Assembly: GCA_002049455.2 (NCBI GenBank)
Contig: KV918799.1
Location: 167,140-231,139, forward strand
DNA from: Porphyra umbilicalis
Taxonomy: Eukaryota > Rhodophyta > Bangiophyceae > Bangiales > Bangiaceae
Reading direction: 5' to 3'
Length of the DNA: 64,000 bases
Shown here: positions 1 through 11,273 of the stretch, in pieces
Position numbering within the stretch: the first letter of the stretch is position 1
Layout: each line of letters starts with the position of its first letter
Program-made: the position numbers and the translations under genes
Notes under the pieces: model-generated
What the model was told of the DNA's origin: nothing
Databases searched by the model: none
Seen by the model: only the letters and a program-made list of their open reading frames with translations

Positions 1-616
1 TAAGAGCATCCGTTGGACACGTCCGTGTCTGATATCTGTGTCTGATTTGAGCACATGACCGCGTGCTCGTGCGAGTGCCACTGGTCGTCTATCAGAATCA
101 CCGTTTGACCCAATCAATCGGCGATCATCTTCACGATACCGGCGCTTGCGGATGTATTTTAGATGGGCAGCAGCTCAATACGCGCCTTGCTGGGCAGCGT
201 GTGGCGGTCGCGGGGACGAACCTCGTCGCGGCCAACAAAGCACTAGCGCGCTTTCCAGCCGCAGGAGGTTGCGAGCCGCTGCCGCGCCAGCTGGTTGCGT
301 GTGCTCTGGTGGCCCCCACGACGGAAAGCGCCCCACTCCGGCACTGCGTTCGTGCACACACCCGAATCCTCTCTGGGTGTCTTTTACCCCTCCTGAGCCA
401 TGCCGACCGCACCCATGCTCGCTTCCATGCTCACCACCGGTCGTCGACCGGCTCACCCGCGGCACCGGTGGGACCCGACTCCTCCTTGACGCCGCTCCCC
501 AGCCCCCCCACATCGGCCGTCGCTCATCTCCCATCCCGGTCCGCTCCACTCTCTCGCCCCCGCCACTCCCTCGGCGGCCCCGTACGATTGCTCGCGTTTC
601 ATTTGGGGGCTTCACG
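1..616. other. GC-rich stretch, no gene supported
   Basis: Long frames are open on both strands, but none shows a recognisable domain or a consistent coding signal. The frame of the next gene is open upstream of its ATG, so the 3' end of this stretch may be its 5' UTR or an extension of it. Confidence 0.4.
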
Positions 617-1252
617 ATGCCGTCTGATCTGGTGCCCGTGCGGTTCGCGGACTGGGTGCTGCGGATCCCTACATCCCCGCCTGCGGGCTCTCCGGGGCCT
701 TCGGCTGCCCTCTTGGCGGCGCTGGAGGGCACTAAGCCTCCCGCCAATGTGAGCAACATCATCTACTACATTGCCTTGGACCGGGCCGCCGGGAAGCCGC
801 CGCCCTCTCTTCCCGCCTGCCCGTGCGGTAGATGTGAACCGGCGGGCCCGCTGCCGTACATGCCCCCACCCGGCCGTTTCCCCCATGCTGAGTGCCGTCG
901 TGATGACGTTGCGAAGAAGGCCGGTGACCTGCTCGCGGACAATTTTCACGTGGCGATCTGGGCGTTCCGGACTCTGCGTCGCCGCGGTGTGACCCAGTCG
1001 GCAGCAACGGCGGCAGTGTGTACAGCCGGGTACGCAAGCGCCCGCGTCGACCCGGCCCTTCTCCAGAAGGTGGCGCAAGAGTGGGAGGACCAGCTCGGCC
1101 ACGCGGAACGGGTTCATGGGGATATTGGTGATTGCTTGAGGGCCAACCCGGTGAATTGGCAGTTGTCGTCGAAGTGGCTAGACACGTTCATCGACCGCGA
1201 GACGGATATCATCAACATTCAGCGGCAGACGTGGGGCACGCCATGGCCCTGA
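617..1252 (+). CDS. Hypothetical protein, about 211 residues
   Basis: I do not recognise the family. The frame stays open upstream to about 146, but I chose the ATG at 617 because protein-like sequence begins there (MPSDLVPVRFADWVLRIP). Before it the translation is a Pro/Arg/Ser-rich GC artefact. Around residue 70 there is a Cys cluster (ACPCGRC), followed by HAEC about 25 residues later, which could bind a metal. The C-terminal third looks helical and charged (GDIGDCLRANPVNW, then SSKWLDTFIDRETDIINI). No signal peptide or membrane segment is obvious. It stops 449 bp before the 3' end of the convergent F-box-like gene. Function unknown. Confidence 0.5.
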   Translation: MPSDLVPVRFADWVLRIPTSPPAGSPGPSAALLAALEGTKPPANVSNIIYYIALDRAAGKPPPSLPACPCGRCEPAGPLPYMPPPGRFPHAECRRDDVAKKAGDLLADNFHVAIWAFRTLRRRGVTQSAATAAVCTAGYASARVDPALLQKVAQEWEDQLGHAERVHGDIGDCLRANPVNWQLSSKWLDTFIDRETDIINIQRQTWGTPWP

Positions 1253-1700
1253 GAGAGGCGTGCGGAGGGTCATTGGGAGGGGGGCACTGACAAGTGAGCG
1301 TGCTCATGACGTTAGGCACAGGCAGGCCAGCGCAGGGGGGGGGTGGCTGGCATGAGAGAGTAGAACACAAGCAGGAGTGTGTACTCGACCTTTTTTTACA
1401 CGGGTGCATGGAGGTCATCTGCGGCACCAAGGACACCCTCGTCAGAAGTAGTGCGATTCCTCAAGCAGCTACAAACGGCAGTGTGGACAGCGTGTTGTGT
1501 GCGTTGCCGCCCAGGGGGTGGCCGAAGGCAGGTCAAACAGTCTGGTGGAGGGGAAGACGGTAGAGTAGTGGGGGCAAGAATGTGTACCTCGATAGCCGTG
1601 GCAGATCATGCAACAACAACACTCGTGTCCGTTTACATCGTCCCCCCCTTAGTCCAGCTGACGCTCGCACTCGGTGTGCCAAAGAGCACCCGCCACCCAC
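1253..1700. other. Intergenic between convergent genes
   Basis: This space separates the 3' ends of two convergent genes. It holds a G run near 1,336-1,343 and a T run near 1,390. I see no gene here. Confidence 0.5.
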
Positions 1701-2789
1701 TCAGTCCCCCACTCTCCACGCGGCCGGCGGGAAGCGGGTGCGCACAAAGTTGGCACTGGCTATCCTAATGACGTATGCGTCTGGCTGCTCCACCATTGCT
1801 GCCAGAGCACCTGACGCCTCCGACGGCAAGGGCGACGCGTACGACAATGCACCGATGATGTCAGTCTCGTCGGCCTCGCAGATCATGAGGTGCGTCAGGC
1901 GACGGCCAGATAAGAAGGGGCGGGCACCGATCTGCTGCAGGGGCAGCCGCGTCAGCACCACCATCACGATGGCAAGTGAAGGCCACGCGGGGAGGGCTGC
2001 CGGCCTCAGGGCGTTCAGGGAGATCTCGCCCGTAATGTACAGGTACTGCACCAACGGAGCCGCCTCCACTAGACGGGCCATTGCCTCCTCCGTGACCTCC
2101 CCTGCGAGGTGGAGAGTGCTCAACTGTGGAAGCAGCACAGGGGGAGGCCCAGGAAGCCCGGCAACAATCTCCGGCAATGCCGCCGAAGGGGTGTCGTCAC
2201 ATCCGAAGGACTGAAGGAGGTCGTCGAGCACTAATTGATGGAGTGACGGGCCCACCTGCGCAAGGAGGGAGGTCAGACCCGGGATGACGAGTTCAGGCAT
2301 GGCCAAGTCGTCAATCTTCAGCGCCAGCACGCTTCCGGGTGAAGCCACGGGCACGCCAGCCGACACGAGCCGCACCGCGGTGGCGTCGAGCTCCAGACTT
2401 TCCACGGGAGCGATCGCCACTGCCGCCAGTACACGCCGGAGGAACGAGTTGGTCGCGTTCCGCCGCTGCACGTGCCACTCTTGTTCCCAGGCCGGGGGCT
2501 CCGGCAGTGCGTCGCCACGCAAAACCACGCGCCGGCGAGGCCCCGCGAGGCGCAGCATGTGAGCCGCGATTCGACTCAGCTGCTCCGCGACCGCGAGGTC
2601 CTCGTTCGAGACGCTCTCGAAGACAAACGGTGGACCGAGCTCCACCACCCGCAGCTCCGTGACCGCCATACTGAAGATGCGATGACAGGTGACCGCAAAG
2701 TGGAAGAAGTCAGCGTTCCCGGTGCGGGCGAGTTCGCGGACGACCAGCCGCACAGCGTCGTCGGGTAGCGCGTCGATGCCGAGATCCAT
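1701..2789 (-). CDS. F-box/leucine-rich-like protein
   Basis: The protein has 362 residues from the ATG at 2,789. The N-terminus (IDALPDDAVRLVVRELA, then FFHFAVTCHRIF) matches the F-box pattern: L-P-D-x-x-L-like start, amphipathic helices, and a C-H-R-x-F motif where F-box proteins often have C-R-x-F/W. The rest has spaced Leu-rich segments (SLELDATAVRL, LALKIDDLAM, LHQLVLDDLLQ, STLHLAGEVT, YLYITGEIS), as in divergent leucine-rich repeats. F-box proteins of this type usually select substrates for SCF ubiquitin ligases; that role is inferred from the family. An earlier in-frame GTG would add seven residues, but ATG is the better start. It is convergent with the upstream hypothetical gene. The main doubt is how divergent the F-box is. 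Confidence 0.7.
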   Translation of the reverse strand: MDLGIDALPDDAVRLVVRELARTGNADFFHFAVTCHRIFSMAVTELRVVELGPPFVFESVSNEDLAVAEQLSRIAAHMLRLAGPRRRVVLRGDALPEPPAWEQEWHVQRRNATNSFLRRVLAAVAIAPVESLELDATAVRLVSAGVPVASPGSVLALKIDDLAMPELVIPGLTSLLAQVGPSLHQLVLDDLLQSFGCDDTPSAALPEIVAGLPGPPPVLLPQLSTLHLAGEVTEEAMARLVEAAPLVQYLYITGEISLNALRPAALPAWPSLAIVMVVLTRLPLQQIGARPFLSGRRLTHLMICEADETDIIGALSYASPLPSEASGALAAMVEQPDAYVIRIASANFVRTRFPPAAWRVGD

Positions 2790-3013
2790 TACGCCTACGC
2801 CCAGCCCCACCCACGCACCTCACGACCTCGCCGCAGCAGCTGCAGTGCCACCACCTCGTGCTCCCACACACTCCGCAGGTTTGCTCCAGAGAGCTCCCTT
2901 TCCCATCTGGCTGCCGCGGGCTGCAGTAGAAGCGGCTTCGCCCGGCTGCCCTTGAAAAAGCGAGACCCAGCCCTTGTACCATCCCCTAGAGGGCCATGTG
3001 GACGGAGCCGCCT

Positions 3014-3064
3014 GGCCATCTATCCTTGCAAGGGTGGATGGCGGATGGGCAATTGCCCATCCGC
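3014..3064. promoter_or_regulatory. Paired palindromes upstream of the F-box-like gene
   Basis: An imperfect palindrome (GCCATC arms around a TGCA centre, about 3,015-3,042) abuts a perfect 24-bp palindrome at 3,041-3,064 (arms GCGGATGGGC around AATT). Both lie about 250 bp upstream of the F-box-like start codon on the minus strand. They could be protein-binding sites or a hairpin. The regulatory role is inference from position only. Confidence 0.35.
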
Positions 3065-6000
3065 AGGCGACTGCCGAATGCAAACTGAGGCGGCGATGCC
3101 CCGGGCGTGCGGCTCGTGTCCCACCCAGGTTTTTCGCGGCTCCTCCCTCACACTGCCTCCATATCCCCGTGCCCGAGTATCCCGATCAAGCGCTGGTTGG
3201 CGCCCCGCCGCACACGCGCCATTACACCCCAGGCAGGCACAGAAAGCGCAAGAGGAGCGGTGCGGGCCATGGAGCTGAAGACGGGGCGAGGCCCACTCAG
3301 ATCGAAGCAGGGAGACAAGCAAGGAGTGCAGGCATCCCTGTTACGTGGTGCGTCACCTACGCGTGTTTCCACCGCCTGTTTGCGCGACTGTCGACCGGCG
3401 CGTCGCGCGACCCAATTGCCGGTCGACGAGGCGAAGGATGGTGAGGCAACCTGCATGGCGCAAATGCGACGGCACGGCCTCGTGCGGCCTACTTTGTAGC
3501 GCACGCTGCAGTCTGTACCCACCGAGGCACGATGTGGGCACGCCCTGGCTCGATCGCCTGCCCGTCCCGTCAAATGTGTGGGGGGCAGCGATCAAGTGGC
3601 CACCGCACAAGCGTCCGTTGAGCGCCGATGCGCCCCATCAGCGTCGACGACGCCGCAGAGCTGCTCTTTCAGCAAGGCTGCGGGTGGCCTTGATGGATCT
3701 CGTGCTATCCCGTCAGGCTGCTTCTGGTCCATACCTGGGGCGCAACACGGGCCGCTCGGGGGTGCGAAGGGTGGTGGCGGACGGTGCCGACCCGACCCTG
3801 CCCTGTGGGTGAGCGGTGGCAGCATTGTCCGGCGCGCGATTGCACAACCACCCAACTGTCCTGGGAGGCAGATCCTGGACGCAGCCGGTGGCGAGCGTGG
3901 GTGGCACCGTCACCGCACCCACGGCGGCGGGTGCGGCAGCCACGGCTGTTGAAGACACACCAGCGGGAGGGGGGATGTCGGCGTACACAGCCGCCACCCC
4001 GTCCGCTGTCTCACACCTTGGACACGGTGGGTGCAAGCAAAGTCCCTTGGTTCTGTTCAGGCCCTACTCGCTCCCGCACCCCGGTCCGGCTATATCCCCG
4101 GCCGGCTGCAGTCCTGCTCCCCAGTCCTCCCCTCTCTCCCGGGGGTAAGCGCCCCCTCCAGACGAGCTCACACGCATACGCACACGCCTCCTCCCCGCAC
4201 CGGTGCCTCCCCGTGCGCCAGCACTCCTCCGCCGCTCCCCAGTAATTCGACCGTGCTCCCCGGCCCGGCTCCCCGTGCCGGGGCGTCCCAGCTGACGCCC
4301 GCCGCCCCAGCCCAGCTGTCCGTGCCGGCCGGCTCCCCGCGCCGGCGCGCCTCCGCCAACGCCCCACGCTCCCGCTCACCACCGCTGCCCAGCTCCCCGT
4401 GCCGGCCCGCCCCGTCGGCACCGCACGTCCCCGCCCGCCAGACGTGGGCCGCTCGCCCTTCACGCGGCAGGCGCCGTTGGGCCCGGCGCAGTGCCGCGCA
4501 CCGCCCGCGGTGCCGAATTCGACCACGCACCGACGGCTCCCGCCGTCGTGCCGTTGAGGCCGATCACGTGACCACGGGTCACGTGACCGCGCCGGCCGGT
4601 TCGAATCGGCCTCGTCCAATTGGGTCACGTCCCCGGCGCCGTCGGGCGCCTCCCCGTCACCCGCGGCACTGGGGCAAGCGGTCGGCGCCAGGCTCCTGGC
4701 GGGGGGACCCCCGTCCTCGCGGGCATCCCGTCCAACAACGGCGGCCGTCGTCGCTGTAGGTGGCAGCCCTACAGATTACCGAATTGAACGGCCAGACCAC
4801 GACAATCAGGCCAACAAATGTCCATCCGTTGGCATTCTTGTGCGATGTTCATTCAGAGCGCAGACAGAACACAACTTCGTTCGGATTCACACTTCGCCTG
4901 CTTCATGAAGCACCGTGCACGTGCCTTACGAGGCGGCAAAGAGTCTCCTTCATTCTTATAGCATCCAGTCTTGTCCAGGAGCGAGACAGCTTTGCGCTGG
5001 CGGCACCGGGGCACCGTCGCTCTTCATGGGGAGCACCGCGTGCGTTGGACAATACACCCCCGCGGTGGTGCTGGTCGCAGGCGCGTTGGAGCACCACAGC
5101 TGCTCGGTGTGCTTTGTGTTCTGATAGCGATCGGGGATCGCCGCGCGCTGACCGTACGCGCGTGCGCAGTGTCCTGATCAAAGCCAAGAAGATGCCACGG
5201 CACGCGCGTCCTCCCAACCCTGTCTGTGGCCGCCTCGTCGGCCGGTGCGCCGGGCTGCCCAGCCCCCCCCTGCCCCAACGATTCGTGGCGCATATCCACC
5301 GCCTGTCCGTCGCGTGGATCATGGCCCTCACTCCCAGGCTCGTCGCACGTCGGCCGAGCGCAATGGCGCTCGAGGCCGCGGCCTCGGCGCCCGGCGTGGC
5401 GGCGCACCGACCACCCGCCACGGCACCAAAGGGGTGTACGCCGCTCCGCAGTGCCACGGGGTAACCGTGACCGCGTCAATGGCGGCGGTGCTGTCGGCCC
5501 GCCTCAACTGCGTCGAAGACGGGCGGCCAACGGTGTCCGCGGGCGCCACTGGTCCTCAGGCCGCCGGAGGTGCGCACCGCGCGGGCGAGAAGCGACCCCT
5601 TTACGAGCACTGGCGCCACGTCCAAAGGCGGGAGCCGCCGCCGACGCGGCGCTGAGCACGGCGCGCCCAACTGCCCCGACGGTGACAACTTGAGGCGCAT
5701 GCGCGGGCCCTGCGCCACTCTAAGAAACTGTCGGGCGTCCCGTGTTGGAGATGCCTCGACCGAGCCTCCCTACGGGAAAAATTTCCTGGATATCCAGCCA
5801 CTTTGAAAAGCGCCGATCTGACACTCACAGGAAAAATATTTCCGTCTGTAGGCTCAAAGTTGACCCGCCGTATTCCGGTCGCGGGGGCCCTCCCGTCGTC
5901 AAGGATCCAGGAAAAAACCTGGATCAGGTTGCACTTTGGTTGGCTCACAACGCTCCTCACTTCACTGTAAGCACACACATGATTGGTTCTCTGCGTCCTC

Positions 6001-8918
6001 TGACACTGTTGCTTATAGTAGTTGATTTGAATGGTATTTATTAGTGCTGCCATGTGAACCTACAGTCAAGTGCAATCAAGCAAGTGGAAATTAACTTGAG
6101 CCCGTGAAGCGAGCGGCACGAACGCCCCGAGCCCCAGCCCACTTCCCCCCCCTGCAAAGAAAAGGCAAGGCACAAGAGCAGACAGATGTAGACAGAAAAA
6201 GTACAGGAACATACGGTCAACACCATAGCACAGAATAAGGTGCAGAAACAGAGCCAAGAGCAGAGCGGCGTGTACAGGTCAGTGGCCAGTTCAGACAAAA
6301 CAACCCGGCAGTCGGACACTCCCCACTTACTCACCCCTCCAACGGAGAGGGATCTGGGTGGTCGTGAAGCGGGTGGTCGTGACGGCGGCGTCCAAATGGG
6401 CCAATCCGACGGGAGAGGTTGCGGGGGCGGCGTCCGGCTGTACGCCGATAGTGCGGACGCGGCGCAGCGAGAGATGCCCCCGCCCCCTGTCTCCATCCCC
6501 TCTCCTCTTCCACCTCCCTCGTACTCCTCCCGCGCTTCTCTCCCGTCCCCCCCTCCCGTCCCCCCGAACATATCCAGCTCAAAGGTTGGCATAAAAAAAA
6601 TCACAGCAAGACGTCTCGCATGCGTCCACATACCTTCACATAGGGCACGCTCCAAGGAAGCAAGGGGGGGGGGATACGTGCCTGGGAAAACGGCAAGGAC
6701 GGGGACAACAGGTGTGCGCGAGGGGGGGAGGGGAAGACCAAGCTCCGTCGCAACGCCGCCGAAGCAGCCGATCTGGTTAGACGACGGGGGGGCGGGCGGC
6801 ACACATCAGGAATGGGCGTCTGGGGGGGGGAAAGCTGCCCAAGCGCCGGCGATCTGGGCCACACACTGCGGCGCGGAAGATCGCCTCACGTGCAGCGCGC
6901 GTCGGGCGACAGACCGCCCGAGATCCTAGATTTTCTGAGCAGCTGCAATTGTGGGGGCTCGCTCAGGTGGCTTGGAATGATGCTTGCTGTTTGGCCCGCT
7001 CCTGCGAGCCGCTGGATCAGTCGAACGGCCTCTGTTTCCGACCGAAATGGACTTCAAGGCCACCGGATCCGGCTTTTTCCGGGATCTCGGGGCCAAAAAA
7101 GCTGGATATGCAGCAAGTTTTTCCCGTAGGGCCTCTACTACCAGCGCCCCATAGGCCCCCCCCCCCGCTCCCTACCCCCTCGCACCCACCACCCCTCCTT
7201 CTCCGCCTCGGCAATCGTATCGTCGGTGGTCATCCCCGTGTGCGCGTCCAAGACGGGCGCGTACTCGACGCTCGCCGTCAAGAGGCCGCTCGCCTCGAGC
7301 GCGGAAGCGACAGAGTCGAGGCCCCCCCCGTATCCCCCCAACGCTGTCGACGCTGTGGCCAGCTTTCCCCGCCCCCCCACCCCCCCCCCGGCGCGCCACG
7401 ACCGGGAGTACCGCGCGGCCGTCGAGCGGGCCGTGGGGAGGTGGCGGCTGCGGTGGCCTCTTGGTTTCCCCGCTGTTTGGCGCAGTCCTATCGCAGCCGC
7501 CATGGTCCACCCCTGCGGATGTGCCTGTGACAATGCTCGCCGCTTCCTCATGTGGCGGGACTCTATTTAGTAGGGGCGCCCGCAGACGGTGACCGGTGAG
7601 TTGACAGCCTCGTCCCTTCCGAGCTGCGCACCCCCTTTTCTGCAACATGATGCTGGCCCAGCGCCAAGTATGGATGCCTTGAGCACTATAGCAACCACAG
7701 CTTAGCCGGTTGTGCTGGGACGCTCCCTGCATAACCCGAGCGCAGTGCTGTCGGAATAATGCGGAGTTGCTCTCGGAGATCAAGTTGGGGAGGTGGCGCC
7801 AGTGAGCATCGATGTCAGGTATGTGAGCACGGTTGAAAAAGGGGGAAGAGTCAGAGCAAAGCCAGCAAAGTCGAGACTATATTGTTAAATTCTCAATCGG
7901 GCATGCGACGTGGCGCCCTCCCAGAGGTCGCCTAACGGCGAGGCCTGAAATGGACGATATACGCAATAGACTTACTCATGAGTAGGCTACTTTCTCGCCG
8001 ATAGTCACGTTCATCGGTGGGTCGTTCGTGGTCTATTCCAAAGGACTATATCTCAGTGGAATCAGAGAGGCGCCAGCACCGCGAGATCCCCGTGATCCGC
8101 CCGAGATTTCTGTGCTCAGGCTGGATGAAGGTGGCGATCGTCTGCCACGACGCAGACACGAAGCACATACACGACGCGAAGTGCCCGATCGTGCCGATAT
8201 AGGACAATCATCTGACACATGGCAGCACCCCAGGCTGCCACCGTGCCAGTTTTGACAGCCTCGGCTCACTCCCTTGAGCCACTCATACTCGACCACAAGA
8301 AAGGAGGCAAAGAAGCACAGAGAGGTGCTCTACGTCTGTCCCTTGACGTACACGCTACGGCAGCGTGGGAGGCTCAGAAGGTTCGCACAAGACCCGGGGG
8401 CCCTCGAAGTGGCCGCAAGCGACTCGTGTGTGTCGCCTTGATATTTACGTCACGGCGTCCCGCGTCGATTGCGTCTACGTCCGTCGAGGCAGGAAGTGTC
8501 GACTCTTGGGTCACCTGTCGTTCCCAGCCTTTGAGTGAAGCGGCGATCGTTTCGCCGTCGCCGTTTGGCGTGGTCGTTTGTCAACAGACACGTTTTATGT
8601 TGCAACGATTTGGCGTCCAGCCACACAGCGTTTTGTCCCCGATTCCTTAAAACTGAGAACTGCCAGATTCGAACACGCCCACCGACGGTTCGCAGAACTG
8701 TCGCACATTGATCATGCGATCAAATTATGCCCACTTTTTGTTGATCTTGGAGACAGAGCCCACAGTGGAGTTCAGAAGTGCTCGAAGACCATCTGCACCG
8801 ATATTCAGTGGGAATCAACCTCACACCAGCACCTGCAGATTCGGCAATTGTCGGGCGAAGTTGCTGCCCCATGCTGATGAAGGATCATTCCGATTCGCTG
8901 GTTCTGATCGTTCTGCGT
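3065..8918. other. Gene-poor region with low-complexity runs
   Basis: I find no gene here that I can defend. Weak coding-like stretches occur at about 3,816-4,148 (+), 7,226-7,570 (+) and 8,017-8,255 (+), without recognisable domains. From about 6,450 to 7,400 the sequence is dominated by G or C homopolymer runs. At 4,565-4,570 and 4,580-4,585 there are two CACGTG boxes, the second inside the palindrome GGTCACGTGACC (4,577-4,588). These are bZIP/bHLH-type target sites by sequence, but no downstream gene is clear. Confidence 0.4.
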
Positions 8919-9010
8919 ATCGTGCTGAGAACTGTCCTGAAGTGGGAGTAAGATCATCCTGGGGATCGTGCTCAGGACTGTCCTGGCGTCGGAGTACAAT
9001 CATCCTGGGG
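8919..9010. repeat. 46-bp tandem repeat, two copies plus a partial
   Basis: Two adjacent 46-bp units (8,919-8,964 and 8,965-9,010) share the core ACTGTCCTG and the ending ATCATCCTGGGG. A third starts with ATCGT and fades. They differ at about eight positions. They lie in a stretch that is clearly less GC-rich than its surroundings. Confidence 0.75.
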
Positions 9011-11104
9011 ATCGTCGTCATAGATTGAGTGAACGAGTGCGCAAGATTGATCTAGATTCCTGCCTCAAGAACTCGATCGTAGATGATAGCCTGGACTACT
9101 TCGAGTGACGTCGTGAGGAGGGTCTGCCGAAACCGATCAGAGAGCAGGACCTGCCCATGGGGCGTCGCTCCTGGGCCACGAAATGTGTGCAGAGGGAGCC
9201 TCAATGTGTTTTGGTAGTCGTGCGACCGACACGCTGTTTCCCGGCGCTGAGGGGATGGGAACTGGGTAAACATGCGTCGGCTCGCACATCGAGAATACCG
9301 TGAAGTCCCGGACGCACCCAGTTCCGATTTATCAATGATTGGGTCTCCTACACGCGCAGTAAATTCGTTGTCAGCTCAGTGGCAATCTCGTCCACTATCG
9401 TCCTAACTCAGCACGTCCCGAACTCGCAATGCCCCGGTTCAATACAAGTCAGAAGCACTCGAACCAGAAACTCAAGCGCATGAGTGATATGTCAGATTCC
9501 ACGATGGGCATTCGTCTGAACGGAGGGAGTGTCAAAAGGTTTTTTTTCACGCTGTTGACGGAATACGCAGACATTTTGTTTGTGAAAGAGGCAGTCAGAC
9601 TATCAGTTGAACAAGTCCTCATACTTTTTTCGAATGACAGTCCCCGAGATGATCTGTGGGTCAGGATGACACTGCTTCTGGAACGATCCCAGAGTCAGTC
9701 CCGAATATGATCCGTTGAACGAGTCCAGAACGGTAGTGATGAACTGCCGAATCACAGAGGTCACTCGAGAATCAGGAAATCTGAAATGTAGGATTTTCGC
9801 TGATCCACGGAACTGTTGTGCACATGATCCTCCGAATCATGCTGAGGCCATCTCACAGGAGCTTTGCATGGCTATCTCAAAACATTCTTTCGCCTCTACT
9901 GGTTATAGATTTACAAGCCGGCAAATTTAGAACTATTCCGGCGATGAAATACCGACCCGCAGTGCAATGAGTGAGCCCGTAGCATAGTCCGAGTGTCCTG
10001 AATAGGGTGCACGTGCCGTATTTCGGCCTCGAATAGGCCATGCGCGACCTATGGTGACACTCGGACTATCGAACCGAGTTGGACTTATCTAAATTCGAGG
10101 AGGTCGTTCGACGTTCAATAGGGCAGGTTCACATTGACACACATCTGTTCGTGGCCTATTAAGCGAATTTAGACACGCTTCACGAATAATTGAGACACGT
10201 TGTGATAGACCGACACTGCTGGCTTTGCTCTCATCCTGTACACCAGAAGGCGTTGTTTCTGTTGACCTCCACTTGGTCGAACGCATTATAATATCCTTGA
10301 CGGACCTGGAATTCCGCTCTGTGTGTGATCAAGAAATGACGTGTAGCTTGTTCTTCAGAAGGCAGTCCCTTGCAGAGACCCGCGCTGTCACGTGCTTCCT
10401 CTTCTCCTATTCCGGGACACAGGCAAGAAGTCAATGCGGATGCAAGGGGCACGTCTCTGCGAGGGCTGCGGTGGTGCGTCGCTTGACTGGAGACTGCGTT
10501 TGACCACTAGAATCGACCCCTTCAAAGAGCGAGGGTGTCTTACTACGAATGTTCTATACGGCTGTCGGAACACGTGGCGATTTTACTCCGAATGGCAAAC
10601 GTTGATTGGCACAAAGGGTGGGCCGAGTCTGACGACGTATTGGCTAAAGGCTAGATCAGGACCGTGCCTCTTGACGAGGCAGCACACGTGGCGCCTTTTG
10701 GACGGCAGCATATGGTGGTTTTCTGTATTTTGGCCACGCTGCGGGAGGCGTGGTTTGCCCAAACTATTGTGGACCACTTAGTCACGATTGTGGTCGCAAT
10801 TGATCTCGATCACCGCCACATCCAATAGTAATTGAGGACCGCGCGATCATGACATTAGGTGTTGATTTCAGATGCGCGTTTCCCGTTCCAAGACGTCGCC
10901 TGCAAGCCTGCTTCCGTCGCAGCAAACTGAGCCCCGCACCTGTTCCAGGTTGGCAGCCACGCGAGGCAACATACCTCAGAAACGACCCTTCCAGCACCCA
11001 CTCACGCGAGAGCCAGTGTCCATTGCCCTATCCCGCTGTCTGTTTCCCGACCGGGATGCTGGCGTGCCCGGTCGGGGTACGCTGACCGCGATCACAGCGC
11101 AGAT
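9011..11104. other. Less GC-rich island, no gene supported
   Basis: The sequence from about 8.0 to 10.8 kb is visibly richer in A and T than the rest of the window, and frames are short. Phrases such as GAACGAGTCC and AACTGTC recur loosely near 8.9, 9.6 and 9.8 kb, as in an eroded repeat. I found no domain or complete transposon structure. Confidence 0.45.
9984..10069. repeat. Short inverted repeat (hairpin element)
   Basis: Perfect 14-bp arms, ATAGTCCGAGTGTC at 9,984-9,997 and its reverse complement at 10,056-10,069, enclose 58 bp. Smaller AATAGG-type motifs lie inside. No clear target-site duplication flanks it. It may be a small foldback or MITE-like element, or a hairpin in a transcript. 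Confidence 0.5.
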
Positions 11105-11225
11105 CTTGACGGGTCGATGACGGTCACTGTGACGGTCACCACGACGACGGTCACGACGGCGGTCACTACGACGGTCGCGACGACGGTCATCGTGGCTGTC
11201 ACCGCGGCCGTCACAGCGGCGACGG
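11105..11225. repeat. Degenerate short repeat rich in ACGACGGTC
   Basis: Variants of ACGACGGTC or GACGGTCAC recur about every 9-12 bp for roughly 120 bp. The block ends about 50 bp before the ATG of the first Cys/His protein, so it lies in the promoter or 5' UTR of that gene. A regulatory role is possible but not shown. Confidence 0.6.
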
Positions 11226-11273
11226 GGACGGGCTATCACGGTCGGTGCTCAAGGCGCCCCGGGAGTTACCATC

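Noticed and set aside
4603-4616. GGTTCGAATC, like the B box of a tRNA gene
   Set aside because: No A box at the right distance and no acceptor or anticodon stems. The motif lies in a small palindrome (GGCC arms) and is probably chance.
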